Origin: Coprinellus micaceus
Taxonomy: Eukaryota > Basidiomycota > Agaricomycetes > Agaricales > Psathyrellaceae
Length of the DNA: 64,000 nt
Assembly (NCBI GenBank): GCA_951394405.1
Contig: OX596335.1
Coordinates: forward strand, 1,736,001 to 1,800,000
Direction of reading: 5' to 3'
In this document: positions 49,083 to 62,249 of the stretch, piece by piece
Position numbering within the stretch: position 1 is the stretch's first letter
How the letters are laid out: the number at the start of each line of letters is the position of its first letter
Translations under genes and position numbers: made by a program
The notes under the pieces: model-generated
Seen by the model: the letters and a program-made list of their open reading frames with translations, nothing else
What the model was told of the DNA's origin: nothing
Database searches by the model: none

Positions 49083-49297
49083 GATGGCGAAGAATATTCT
49101 TGACGGGCTTAGTCAGCGGAGATGTTCAACATTGGCCGCATCCACTAATTGGTCTCACCCTTCTCCTCCTTCATCCCTGCGAAACACCCTTCAAAGAGCG
49201 CTTGCTGGTCCACCCTTCTCATAATCCTGGAGCACGCAGTTGCAGTATCCGACTCACGGCAGACCCTTGCCAAACCATACACTCAGCTTGACTGAAA
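49083..49297. promoter_or_regulatory. Shared divergent promoter region
   Basis: Only 215 bp separate the start codons of dnmt2 (minus) and the PHD-finger gene (plus), so both 5' UTRs and core promoters must lie in this stretch. It is pyrimidine-rich in places (cccttctcctccttcatccc). No specific element is claimed. Confidence 0.5.
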
Positions 49298-52200
49298 ATG
49301 TCCAGCGAGTTCACAGCCAACAATCTGGCCATTAATGGACGAGACCAAACTCCTCCCAACCTCTACAGTTCCGCGGATGCCATGAGGGTGGATGGGCGTA
49401 GCGATGCTTGGAGGTCGGATGTAAACACAGGGTTCAGGTTCGTCGCCCAACCCTCTCTCCTTGGTCCCTGCATGACAGGGGGACCGTCTGCCAATCCGTA
49501 CACCAGGCCCGACGGACTTTTACCCGCGTTCTCGACCACTCAGTTCAGCCACTTGCCTACTCCACTGAGGTACAAGCATCGTTTTTATACAGCAAACGCT
49601 GACGCTGATGACCTTTCGATCAATGACGACCTCACTTTCGATCGCCTCGTTGCAGCCCTTCCGACGGCAATCGGTTGGTCAATACCGCCCCTCGCTTTGC
49701 TCCCGAGTCTCCCCTCCCCCAATCGCAAGTACATTCATCCTGTGTTTCGGGTTACTCTGACGGCTTTCAAGATCCCAATCCTTCAATGCTGCGGCAGGCA
49801 GCCTCGGTCAACGATTTTCTCAGAGGAGGTGAGCATCGCGCCAAAGAAATGCTACCTGTCACTGACTCTATATCAGTTTTGCTGACGAAGGAAACGCACG
49901 CACCCCCCACTACCCTCAACAAGTCCTGACTCCAGACTCAAGGTGGGCGGCTATGTTCTTGAATCGTGGTCAAAACTGACTATCTTTTCGGCAGTCCACA
50001 TATATCCAGACTGGCGTCATCACGACAAACGACTTTTGCGACACCTTCATATCAGTGAGTGGCCGTTGGGGATTGCCGCCAATAGGCACTGACCTTTCAC
50101 GTCTTCAGAACACCCTCACGATCTTTCGCCTCCCCCTCGCGGTATGCCTCATGCCACTACCCTTGCTCCATTCTCTTCTCACCCCCCTCCTTCATAGATT
50201 AAGCCTCGAATCTTCCATTCTCAACACCCCACCTAATTTGAATGCGTCCTCCAAATTATCGCCCTCTTCACCGGAGCCGCCCCCACAGTCGACCCTCTCC
50301 TCGCCCTTTCAGGCAAAATCGACTCCTAAACCTAGCCGCTCACCGACTTCCTTCGGTCTACCATCTCAGTCGGAAGAGGGTTCCTTGAAAGCCGCGACGA
50401 CCACATCCGCCCAGTCGGGTGGTGAGATGGAGCGTATCCGTCAAGCAGCACGGGAGGTGCACCTTTCGCACCTCAAAGAAGCAGAATCCCGCCGTCCGGA
50501 CTATCTGAAGCGCTCCATGCCTGATCCGAGTGCCATGGTTGAAGATGAAAGGCCTGTCGGGATCATGGAAACTCCCGTAAAGGGTCGCCGGTTGAAGCTT
50601 TTCCAAGAGACCTCGGAAGAGAGTTTCGAGGAGAGCCTGATGGCCGGAGGCTACGGCCGATACGTGAGTTTTTCAATCGAATAACTGTTCAGATTTTAAC
50701 GGCTCGTTTAGCGTACTGCGGACTGGGTCCGACAACCACAACCCCTGTCTTCGGTCCTCGCAGGAACTCCCAACGTCGTCCAGCAGCTGGAGACTGTGCA
50801 AGAGGAGCCGCCACAGCCTCTGACGGAGAAGGAGCTCAAGAAGAGGAAACGCCTGGAAGCCTTCCGTACCTCGCGTTCGGAAGGCCCCACAAGGAGCCGC
50901 CTGTATCCTGTCGAGCTGGAAGGCAAAGGCCGCGTGCTTCTCGACATCCCGAACGAACCTCCCCACCATAATATCCAGGTCAACGCCGATCTCTCCCAGC
51001 CACCCGCGAAGAAACGGGCTACGCCGACCAAAAGGAAGGGAAAGAAGGGTAATGTGGAGACCCCATCCAAGGACAGGCGAGGTTCCGAACAGCCTGTCGG
51101 CACGGAAGATGTCACGCAGAAGCAGAAGCCTAACTGGCCCGACGCCGAGTTTCCCTGGAAATTGCGCACGGAGGAGAGGGAGGAAGCTGCGAAGGCGGAA
51201 GAGCAAGAGCGGATGAAAGTTATTGGCCGCTACTTCGACGGCGACTCTGACGAAGACGAGGAAGAACCGCCCCCGGTTGCCGACCCAGAAGACCAGGACT
51301 TCGTGGCAGAGCATGGCATCCAGTCCTTTCTTGGCCCAGAGAAGCTCGCGCCGCCGAGGATGGGACGCGGGAAACATGTTCCGCTCCTCGCCCACCCCGA
51401 TGATCCACGCAAGTCCTTTCAGAACAAGCGGGTGGTCTTTTCCACCGATCCAGGTGACGCACGCGCGGCGCTCCTAGCCAAGCGGAGTGTTCGTGCGCTG
51501 TCCTACCGCCGGCAACGTCGACAGCGCGAGTTAAACGACGGGGGAGGCGATGTGGAGGACTTGTGCATCTGCCATGGTACGGACGATGGGCGGGAGCTTG
51601 TTCAGTGCGACGGGTGCCAGACATGGTACCACCTAGAATGCCTAGGGATTCGCGACATCGATGACCTCGGGCGCGAGGAGGATCCTTGGTACTGTCGTTG
51701 GTGTTTAAACCGCAGCCCGAGTCCAATCCCGGCGCCTGAGCTTGTTCCGGATATACCAATGAGTGAGCCAACATTCGTGCCAACGGATGAAACGCCTAGC
51801 AGGCGGGGGAGTTCGTCGAATGCTACGCTCTACCCGCCGAGCACGCTGCATGACTCGCCGAATTGGCTCCCCCAGAGGATTCCCAAGACACCAACTCGTG
51901 TGGCCGTCGGACAGCCCTACCACCATCAAGGGCCGGCGTGGCCCGACTTTTCGAGACATCCAGTTTCCCCTACTACTCCCAAGGGTAGCGCGCACTCCAT
52001 CAAGATCTACGCGCCTACCAACACTCCCTCCGCGCCCAACTTCGATACGCACGGGTATCGCGTCGTTGAAGAGTCACCGTTCGACCCTACATCCACGCCC
52101 TCGAGAGGTATCAGGTTCTCTGGTCCCGGACCCTTCTCCACGCCCAAGTCCAACGCATGGGGTTCGCGTCCAGGTCCGCTTTCCTTCCATACGCCTTCCC

Positions 52201-52505
52201 GGCCAAGCCACCGCGCTGAGAGAGCGCAGAGAGGGAGCTTTGGAGGCCCTGGCAGCTTGAGTGCGGCGTTAGACGATGGCCCTAGGTCCATCACGGCGCA
52301 TATCGAGAGCCTAGGGCTGAAACCGTCTCTGCATGCAATAATGCAGTATGGTGAAGAGTCGCCTGTAAGGAGGTCGGTACAGAGTGACCGGTCGAGAGAT
52401 GCGAGGAGAAGTGGGGCGGGGGACAGTGCGATGAACAGTGTGCCGCGATTTTTGGAGGAGAGTCCTGTGATGCGGACAATGCAGGATAGGTCGGCGAGGG
52501 TATAA
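49298..52505 (+). CDS. PHD-finger protein
   Basis: Seven exons, 49298-49569, 49656-49828, 49891-49942, 49995-50054, 50109-50141, 50198-50663 and 50712-52505, give 949 residues. The small exons 3-5 (52, 60 and 33 nt) are the least certain, but phases close and the result is a steady Ser/Pro/Thr-rich chain (LASSRQTTFATPSYQ then TPSRSFASPSRLSLE). The only folded domain is a PHD finger at about 637-682: LCICHG, LVQCDGCQTWYHLECLG and WYCRWC, a complete C4HC3 set; the W in CQTWYH is the aromatic residue that in many PHD fingers helps bind trimethyl-lysine of histone H3. Before it lies a basic/acidic linker with YFDGDSDEDEEEPPP. The rest is disordered with SP/TP sites. It is likely a chromatin reader; the complex is unknown. 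Confidence 0.82.
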
Positions 52506-53116
52506 TGCGTGAGTGGTCATGGCTTTGTGTCGTGTATCAGGGACTGATTGGGTTCCAGTGTTGACCTGAATGAATGAAAGTTCTATACGGTAGTAATCAC
52601 TCCACTTTTCCGTTCCGTTTATCCAGTGTACATTTCCGAGTTAGGCTGTTGTTTATACGCTGTAGTATCACTGTTAGTTACCTGAATACGAAGACAATGG
52701 GCTCGGAGGTGTTTTTGTTTCTCTGCAAGGTATGCGTCGAAAAACCGCGGAGCAAGGCAAGCCACATCGTAGCATCGGGATACCCTGTCCAAAAGATACG
52801 ACGTATGGTAGCGGGTCGACGAGGCATAGCATTTTGAGCAGCTTACCCAGAGCGTGAAACGACGTGACGCGACCGTGACACGACACGCGTTCCTCCCCCG
52901 GGCGGATGGGTTAAGGAACCAAGCTGCAGGATTACACCGAGATCATCGTCGGATCCGCTTGTTCCGTGTCGAATCGGCAGAGTATGGGAGAAGGTGCACT
53001 GGAAGCCAGAAGCCTTTGTTTAGCCTAGGGTAGGGAGACGTGAAGGGCCGTGTGACAAATACACTCAAACTGTCACAGGCGCGCCTTCGCTATTCACGAC
53101 GACGACCGCAACGACA
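52506..53116. other. Intergenic
   Basis: 3' region of the PHD gene and upstream region of the next gene. Nothing else supportable. Confidence 0.5.
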
Positions 53117-55824
53117 ATGACCGATTCCATATCCCCGCCCATCGATAGGCTACGTGTAGCCGCTGTGAGTGCAACGTACGCCTGAATCTCCATTCATCAT
53201 TGCCCACAAGGTACCCCTCAGGCGTTGATCGCAATAAAGCACAAGCCGCCTTCTCAGTCGCTTCCATGTGCGTAATCCCTCGCGTACGAGCTCCGTTCTC
53301 CGGAAATCGTTCGACTATACCGCACAGTTAAATTTCTAACGTTCCGTGAATTCCAAATTCCGCTCCACTTATGCATACACCCGCGTCTACCCACATGCAG
53401 CATACGTGCTCGACCTCCAAGCCGCATTCAATGATCGACGACCCGCTGCGGATGCATCTCTGGGCTCACAGTCCCATGGGGTGGAAGAAGACCCTCAGTT
53501 GCCGCCTAGATCACCTAGTGGAAACGGTTATCACGATCGGTCAACATGGAGGGCGCACGCCATGCACCTGGAGAGCGAAGCTGTATGGCTCAAGGCACAG
53601 CTAGATGCTGAGCGGGTCAGTAAGTGTTGTGAAATCCTCTTTCCTTTCTTCCCCCCGCCCTCTTACATTTCTCCAGTCCCGCCTTCTTCATCCTTTTATG
53701 CCCGACCTGTGCCATTTCTCGCTTTTTTATTTTTTATTTGGCGCCTAGCATTGGCGCTCTACGTTTTTCCGATCGCTTCTGAGCGTGTCGACCTCCCAAC
53801 CTGACTTCCCTTTTCGATCACAATCGCTTCGGAAATAGAAAATGCGACGCTTACAGCAGCGGCTATTAAGGCGGGTCTGTCTTTGTCGCTGCCCAACGGT
53901 TCGGACGGTGGAGCAAGCGCAGCCGCGATCTTGAACCCGCTGGACCCTCAGCCTCAACCCTCCTCATCAAGTGTAGGTACTGGCAAAGACAGTGGTAACG
54001 TCAATGCTGGGGGTGAAGATGGAGGCGGAGGTAAGAAAAGGGTCAGGAAAAATACGAAGCAGCAACAACCTCAACGAGTAAACCAATGTTCGCACCAGAC
54101 TCAAACCCAGTCAACTCTGGGACTTTCGAACACAGTCCCCCTCAACCCATCACAGCTCTTGGCTTGCATAAAGCTCCTGTCGATGGATGACTGCGGTAAG
54201 CACCCGCATCCCTATTTACAATTAACTATGCAGCCGTGTCGCTTCGGCGGAACTAACACCCCGTACATGTCACCTTTCAGTCTCGACTCCACGTTCGGGG
54301 TCAGCGTCGATCTCACCCCTTGCCGCAGTTGATCAGCTCTTCAGGTTGGCTGAATGGATTGCCTCGTCCAATACACCCGACGAAATGTCAGCTCAAACAG
54401 GCGACCGTGAAGAGGAGGGCCTAAATTTGGATTTGCTGGCCGCTTCTGTTGGTGTTTCAGTGGATGCCATTTCACTGGAACTGGGCTCGGTAATGCGCTC
54501 AAGTTCGACCGGAAACTTGACGGCGGAGAGCTTGAAGGCTTTTGATGTCTACGCCGCCGTCCTCCAATCCATTGCGGCATCGGTTTTGGCCCTATTTGAT
54601 GACACCCCTCCCCGCCAACCGCCAACCGCAAAATTGAAATCGTCGCGAGATGCCTGTTCAATGAAGCTCTCTCCCAGTCGCTATAGCGAGCAGTTGGACC
54701 GTTGTCTGAATGCGCTCTCCCAGCGCGTCGTCCTCCCCTGTATCCGCTCCTTTCTGCCCCTCTCGATCCAACACCTACAGTTTATCCGGGAAGGAAGTGC
54801 AAAAGACCCTCGACCCCATGTACTATCCCTGATCAGGAAACTCTTATCGACCCTCTTCTCAGCTCGCTCGCCTCTTCAGGAATACCAGATCGTGAACCTG
54901 GCACTCGTTGATGCATTCAGGATGAGCCTTATCCTAGATATACTGGCGGAGCTGAACCGAACTCTATTTCGTGGTGACGCCGTCCGTACGAACCTGAACG
55001 CTAACAGCGGCACTGTGGACCCTCTAACGGCAATTTGGAACTCCTCCGGCCTACTAAACTGCGCGCAACCGACGTCTTCACCTCCTGGTACTTTTGAGAA
55101 GACAACTCCCCGAGATCTCGCCGCGTCTCCTCCTCCGAACCCGGGCAAAGGCGCGCCTCCGACCGCCCAGGCAGACCAAACGCTGAAGGATCATGATATG
55201 TATCTAGCCGAAAAGGACTGTGCCTGGTTTCTGTGTGCGGTTCTCCATCTCTTGTCCGCGCGTTCCGAATTGCCTTCTGGTGCCTCTTCTCCCTCCTTAC
55301 CTAGCCGGCCATCCAAATACTCTTATTCATTATCCTCGTCATCCTCGCTCGCCACTTCTTGGTCAGTGCCTGCGTCATCGGATCCAAAATCTATACCAAC
55401 TAGGACGGCAGTACGATCACCAGCGAGTCTGGATGAGACGCGTGAACATATGAGGGAAGCAGTGGTGGATGGGGTGCTGGGGCTTCTGAGTAGGTGCGGA
55501 AAGGCGTGTGGAGGGTGTACGAGGAATGGGAACTTGAATCGCCGGCAGGGCCGCAATAGCAGCCCCAGTATCGCGGACCGGATTCCAGAGCCAGAGCCAG
55601 AGCCAGGAAGGACTCGAGGGAAGGTGGCGGGGGCAAGCTCGATCGCCAGCGATGCTAACACTGGGAGGGCGCCCGCTCAAAAAGCTTCGCCCACTGTACA
55701 GGCCCACGAAGCCAAGTCTATGGAAAGTGTTCGGAGGGAGAGCGGGCGGAGTGGGTGTGGAGATGAGGTCGTGTATGCGATGGTTCTAGGTGCGGCTGAA
55801 CGAGTGCTGATAGTCTACGCTTGA
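53117..55824 (+). CDS. Uncharacterised 737-residue protein
   Basis: Five exons, 53117-53164, 53222-53267, 53401-53619, 53839-54195 and 54281-55824, give 737 residues. It starts MTDSISPPIDRLRVAAALIA and reaches YVLDLQAAFNDRRPA across the first two introns. Exon 3 ends in a helix (HLESEAVWLKAQLDAERVKN) likely to be a coiled coil. Exon 4 has a basic Gln-rich stretch (KKRVRKNTKQQQPQR). Exon 5 holds helical segments (VDQLFRLAEWIASS, AFDVYAAVLQSIAASVLALF, CLNALSQRVVLPCIRSFLPL, LALVDAFRMSLILDILAELN) separated by disordered Ser/Pro stretches, and near the end a small Cys cluster RCGKACGGC. I do not recognise the family. The mix of helical repeats and a basic patch would suit a scaffold, but that is a guess. 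Confidence 0.6.
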
Positions 55825-58800
55825 CTTTGGTTGTAGGCTTGGCTCCTCGTCTTTCCAACGTTCTAACAGTGTTCATCTTCTGGTTTTCTAGTGCCCGGTG
55901 GCGAGGCACACTGGTGCATGCTATAGCGCATCCCTGCTCCCCGCCTCTGCGACACCCTTAGTATCAAGAACAGAGCCTCCATCTATCCGAGTTGGTCTCT
56001 ATGGCATACTGCGCTATTAACATATACGTCACACGTCACTCTACGCTTCTGTCTTCGTCTGTCCTCGCCCTCTCCTCCTAGCTTCTCCCATGACTCCAAC
56101 GTAAACCCACTTGATATCCAGCTCGTCAGCCTGTAATAGCGGTATCATCCGTCATCAAGATGGTACCTTCTCTTGGAGGTGCGACGACCTCGGCGGATGG
56201 ATGAGGCTATGAGGCCACACCAATGCCATTCATAACTCGTTCATCTCATCCACTTTCCCATCTTCTTTTTGGGGTTTGGGCGCTCTCATCTCAGTCGCTC
56301 ACTCTACCTTCCCTTCCCCGAGAAGGATGGGCCGTCCCACGGTACGTTGGCATTATTGGGTATATTTGTTTGGGGACGACAAGTATAGGTTATGTCTATC
56401 AGTGCTGATTGCTCTATTTCCTGCTTCAACCTTCCCGGCACACCGAAGTGATTAAGGTGGACGAAAGAAGCCTGGGGTGGTGGAGGCGGGGTGATCGGGT
56501 GTGACTTGAACGTTGATGTTTGAAGATCAGCCCTGAATTCCTTGCCAGTGACCTTCGCTACGTTACACTGGTGCCAAACGCGTAGTATGTTCGAGTTGAT
56601 ACAGTCTTCCCTGGTCCCTGATATGTATGGATATACGTTCCTTTGGCCTGTTTTGGGTGGGCCTGGCGAGGTGCTTCCGCTCTCTCGTATGACCCTGACC
56701 TACTTGGCCCCACAGCCTCGGTATCTGCGACCGTTCATGTCCGTTGTTCTTCGGAGTCTAGGACGGGGAGGGAACATCAATCAGTGTTACTGGGGTATAC
56801 TCGCCCACGCTTAGGGGCTTCCCGATCTGGCAGTCACGGTCCTGATCCGGGATTGCTTGGACCTGTCCAGATTAGGATGGGTAGGGCTGTCACTCAGGCC
56901 TCAGGCTGTGGTCTGGATAATAGAGATATTCGGTTTGGACGTGGCTGACGTCTAAATACTCCTTATCAGTGACCTAACCCATCCTGTAGATATGAATGAA
57001 AGGCTGACGAGAGGCCTAAATGCCTAAGTGTATCGGTGTGATGATGATGGTGGAGTCGCTGGACGCAGTGGACGGTGATACACGTTTGCTTTGACTCCCC
57101 AAATGGTAATCAATGTCGTTAGTAGTATGCGATACTCCACTATGAATGTCCCTTCCTGTTTTGCCCCTTTATACGGTGCTGGAGGGCATCCCAAAGCGCA
57201 CCACCCTCGATCCAAGTGTTTAGTGTCTACCGTCATCGGCTCGCGTACATTCAAATTCGGCTTCGGAGAAATCAGTGGGTATGATATGTTCTCTCATGCC
57301 TTCCGAGTCAGAACGAGCGGAGATCCCTTTTCCCTTTCTGTGTTGCTGAGATCTACCCAAGGTCTACTTGGGCGCTTCCATTCAGCCCACACCTCCAGTG
57401 CCCATCAATGGCAGAGCCAACCAGATAGGCGGGCAGGCGTACACACTAAGTCGTCATTCATAGAGGGAGTATCTTGCGAGTACCTTTACCCTTTTGATCA
57501 TGATGATGCCAATGTCGGTCTCGCAAGAGCGCGAAGCAGCAAGTAGTCGACCGTTGACCGCCTGTCGCTCTTGGACACACTTGGTGACTTGAGATCGTCC
57601 TCTTCAGAATCGACCTCAGTGACCTGTGACAACGTCAAGTGCCTGATATGACGATGCAAATGGCATTTTCACCCAACGGTTGACAGGTTCGCATACTCTT
57701 GCTGGATGACGCCCGCAGAATGCCAAGCGAACTCGCGAGAATCTCTGTGAATCGCCCTTGTTCGAGAGTGATACTGTCATAGGGAGAAGTACGTGCTCGA
57801 GAGAAGGTGGGGTCTCGGCGCCCGCTGACGCCAATGGGTGAGTCTGAGAAGCGTAGAGGCAAGTAGGTTGGCTCCAGCGCGAGAAGTCACAGTGCAGTGA
57901 CTAACCAAGAGTGTGCATGAGGAGAAATGCGGCCTTATCATCCTCGTTCCTCTGTGTGGTTGCCTGTCTCGCTTGCTTTCCTGCCGAATTCTCGAAAGCC
58001 GCACAAAGCGCAGTACGCAATCGATACCACCCAATCTTGATATCGTTTGGACATTCCGAAGCCTGGGGTGCGGACCGTCAAGGATCGCTTCTGTTCAATT
58101 GAATTGTGTTCAAGTACAATTCAGGATTGTATTGGATTGAGGGCCACCCTATTAAGTTTATAGAAGGCATGCCCAGCCCAAAGTCAAGGCAATTGCGTCG
58201 ATGTGACACCGTCGCGGCCTGTGTTCTGTCGTTGATGCCGTATCCGACTTACCCTGCGCCTTCCGGATTTGCGTGCATACGTTGTAGAGGGTATTACTCG
58301 GCCATTTCGCCATGTACGCATGCCACACTGTGACATGGCACCTGGCCGTATAACCCTACTCTTCCGATGCGGTGACGAGCCAAGTGACATCCCCGACAAA
58401 GAGGTCGGAAGGGATAGAAAGGGTATCCCTGAGGGAACATGCTGTTCGACACGAGGCAGTTATCGCGGCACGTTCCTGTTACCTCGGATGGGAGGCTCTG
58501 CGCTCGAGAGGGGCCTCACATCTGCGGAGAAACGGTTCGAGTATGGATAGGCCCTGCGGAGCGGCAGCAAAGCAAGTACTTGAGTGGAATTCACCTCTTC
58601 AGCCCCAAGAAACCGAGTCCATGCCTTTTTGTTGCCTTCAAGACCTTCAAATGCATTTGCTTCGCTGTTTTAGCCGTTTCAGCAAGCACATAAAATATAC
58701 GGCGGAGTGCTTCATCAACCAGTGCGGTACTCCGCGTTCGGCAAGAGTGGGCGTCTATGTGACCAACTGTACCCTTCCACAAATAGGGGCTTTGGGGTAA

Positions 58801-61800
58801 CTAGCGACGACAGGGACATGGCATAGTCCATGGCCCTCGACACAAAAGGTCAAGCGGGGGTGGGCAGAATGGCAGAGCGGGCCAGAAAGAGACCGTCGCA
58901 TTGGACCGTACTTTCATCTCCGATGTATCCATTACGCTACGGCTATTCTCCACGAAATGGTTTTATGAACGGACCTCCACAGCAAAGGGCACGAGGCGGT
59001 GGCGGAGACTCAGGGTCAGTACCAGAGGAGAGTAGCCTGAATACGATCTATACCATTCACCGAGTCGTCGCTCTGATACACTTACGCGCTTTCTGTCTTC
59101 TGGAGCGGTTCTTGAACCCCGTAGCGCTGCCTCGTGTTGGACGATGTTCCGGGCACGGCGGATGGCCAGAGAGGTCCTCGTCAAATCGAGCGCCTACTTA
59201 TCTCATATTACACAGCGTAACCGTAGCCATCAGCCTCGTGGGCGGCGTGCAGTAAGGTACACAGCAGTTGGTCTTAGTTGTCCGTTTATGTTTGGAACTA
59301 TGATATCAACTTCAATGCGCACTGTGCAGCGTGAGCCTTGCCTCGTGTATGTGACGCAGCATCGCGAATTTCTGCGTGCGGGGAAACTGGCGAAGTGGGG
59401 AAAGAGGGTGACGGTGGATTTCATCTCGGCTACTGTGCTTAATCCAAGGTGGAGACCAGAACCACGATGCACGGGCGCTTAGGTGTGCGGACCGGTGCTT
59501 CACCTTTGGGGATGGGAACGATGGAAGATGGAGGGCGAAAGAGCAGAAGATGTGAATGCCCGACGCCGGGGAGGTAGGATGGAAGGTCCGTTGGCCGGGA
59601 AGTGGAAGGGGGAAAGGGTCTTCTAGGTCAAAACCTTATCCCGACGGCACGACCGTGGCTTCCGCTTCTTCAAATCCTCCTCCTTCGACACCAGAAGTTG
59701 GTATTGCCCTTTGTGTACCTAGTAGCATGTGGTTGCTGTCGCTCTGTATGTAAGAACCTTTGCTTCCACTGAAGGTATGCCATCGAATATTGATGTACGG
59801 GGGAGTGCTGTTTGGAGTGAAGAGTGAGCATAGCTAAAGCGAGGGCTTCCGAGTGGTACCCCGCACTCGCTCACATCGGGCAGGTCCGTGGTGAGCAAGC
59901 GGAAGTGAGGATAAGCCTCACCACGAGGCAGTCCGGGGTTGGTTTTTAACGAAGGGTCGCTGCTTAAAAGTGCCTCAAAAATCTGATACTAATCACAGTG
60001 CTCAAGTGGTTAGTGATTTTAAATTTGAATACCGGGAGTGTCACTCGACCAGATACCGCTCTGATGTACACACATCTGTGTGATCTAGGTGGAATAAGGA
60101 GTATTGAATATGCTACCTTCATCTACTATTCAAGTCACAACCCCAGATTGTGACGCGGAGTCGCGGGCTGTTCAACATCTGGACCCAGTCGATTTATGAA
60201 TCCGAGGTCCGACCTAAGAGTCCCTCCAACCCGAGGGTGTTTTGTAAGAGTTTTGTATCCGGAGCGAACGCGATTGGCGGACTTAGGCGGGAATACGATT
60301 CTCGCAGGTACCGACTGTCAATGGCCTGCGAGGGGGATAAGCGTCGATAAAGGGCTCAACTTGGGTCGCGGGGAGATAGACGCGGATAGGTCGCTATAGT
60401 ACAGTACGACTTGGGATAGGCAGCCGTAACGCTTGGTATGGATGCAGTTAGGAGGGATATTGTCTTTGAGATAATCGAGGAACAGACGTGAGATTAGATG
60501 CGAGAGATAAGGACTTCGGTGAAGTCAATCTCACCTTCCTTCTTTCTTTCCGGCGTATGTCAAATCTCTCCATCGATCGATAGCGTGGAAGGCATAATGT
60601 TCCTTTGTTGCCTGCCTGTTCGGGGTGGGTTCTCGAGACATTCGAGTGACTGGGCTACCACTTCGGTTATTAGGGTTCTTTCAAGGCTTTCAACGTCCGA
60701 GGGGTATCGGAGTAGCTCCCATTGGAGGAAGCGTGACAGACATTCATGGCGGTGAGTGGCATTAGCCAGGCGAACGATGCACCCCGAATTTGAGAGTGGT
60801 GGTTATCAGTAGGCTACGTTGCGTCGAACAGACCTTTCCACACCAACCCGAAGCGAGCTATAGCACGTGCCAAGGGGCTTGGACACCTGCGTCCGAATAC
60901 TGTTCACGATGAGTACCCAGTACCCATAAAGCGAGTAGTTATGTAGTGCGATAACGAAATCAGATTAGACCGGAGTGAAAGTGCTCCGCGGATGGCGAAC
61001 GCACCTCGCGTCATTCCGGCTCGCTGATGGTCGTGGGCGCTTAACTTGAATTAAGGCTGAAAGCCATTGATCGGGTGGGTTAATGGGGTTTGTGGACCCA
61101 CTGCACCCGGGCCTGCTGCCCTATTCGCCTCGAAAATCTCGCGATCTTGAGGTGAGGTGGGTACGGATAGCAGTGTGAGTACTGTGTGGGTGGAAGGGAC
61201 GTACTACGGTAGAGCGCATTTTCCTCTTTCTGTTCGAGAGTCGAGTAGAATGCCCGTTCATTTAGGCGCCCTCCGCTCTCTACAGGCCACGTGAACTCTC
61301 CCGATGTTCATAATAGTCGACAAGTTAAAGTGCACTGTTTCCATGGCTATAGCTCGATAGCGCTCATAAGATTAAAGTACCAGTCGTTCATACCACGTTC
61401 ATCCAGCACTTTAATTTCATACCACTTCGTCAGACCCACTGTACCTCACAGCCCCAAAGTCATTCGACCTATCAGAAATCCAGATTGAGCTTGTAGTGAT
61501 GAGGTTTGAATTGAAGCTCGTACGTGTACAGATCATCTGGTGGATACGTGGTTGATCAGAGGTGGGGATGAAAGGCGGAATGGTTCCTTCGGGGCTTGGA
61601 TCACGTCAATAGCTGAGAGGGACTGAACGGATTGAATGGGTGTCAGGCCTAATGAGGGTCCATATGTACGTGTATGTACACCGTCATTTCATACTCGAGT
61701 AGACTCGCGCCTACACCATTCTCGGGGTCGAGCCTTTCGTGTTACCCGTTCGAATGCCGTCGTAAGCCCACAGATGTACTCCTCGTAACGGCAATCGAAG

Positions 61801-62249
61801 CGGGGATTGGGCCAACGGGCCTGAGGGCGTAACGGCAAGAGGGAACGTGGTCAACAGCAGTGACGAACATGACGAGATGGGTCCAGGGACGGGAAATGCC
61901 GCCGCCCGATCGTGATGCCGTGGCTGAGGCGTGGTGAGGGATCTTGTCGTTATACTTAAAGGCGACTTCAATTCTCCTCAGAGAAATGAATGAACGATTC
62001 TGAACCTGGGAGACGGAAGGGAAATGAGCGTTCATATCGAAGGAATTGTGGAGCTGGAGATGCGACGTAAGCCCAAGGAGCTCTCAATGCAGCGCCCATG
62101 GCCTTTGAGCAGGATACCGTGCCTAACAGCAGGGCCCTGAACGCGTCCGCGACATCGCAATCGTAGCGAACAGCTGGGAGGTCGCCTTGGATCCGCGCAG
62201 GCTTCTGTGTATGGTAATGTGGGCGCTAGACCCTGAATAAAGAATGTGT
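55825..62249. other. Intergenic, no supportable gene
   Basis: About 6.4 kb with only short frames (at most about 150 codons) in all six frames and no domain, intron structure or RNA gene that I can recognise. Probably eroded repeat DNA. Confidence 0.4.

Noticed and set aside
51220..51783. 187-codon minus-strand frame
   Set aside because: It lies entirely opposite the PHD finger exon, whose domain is unmistakable on the plus strand.
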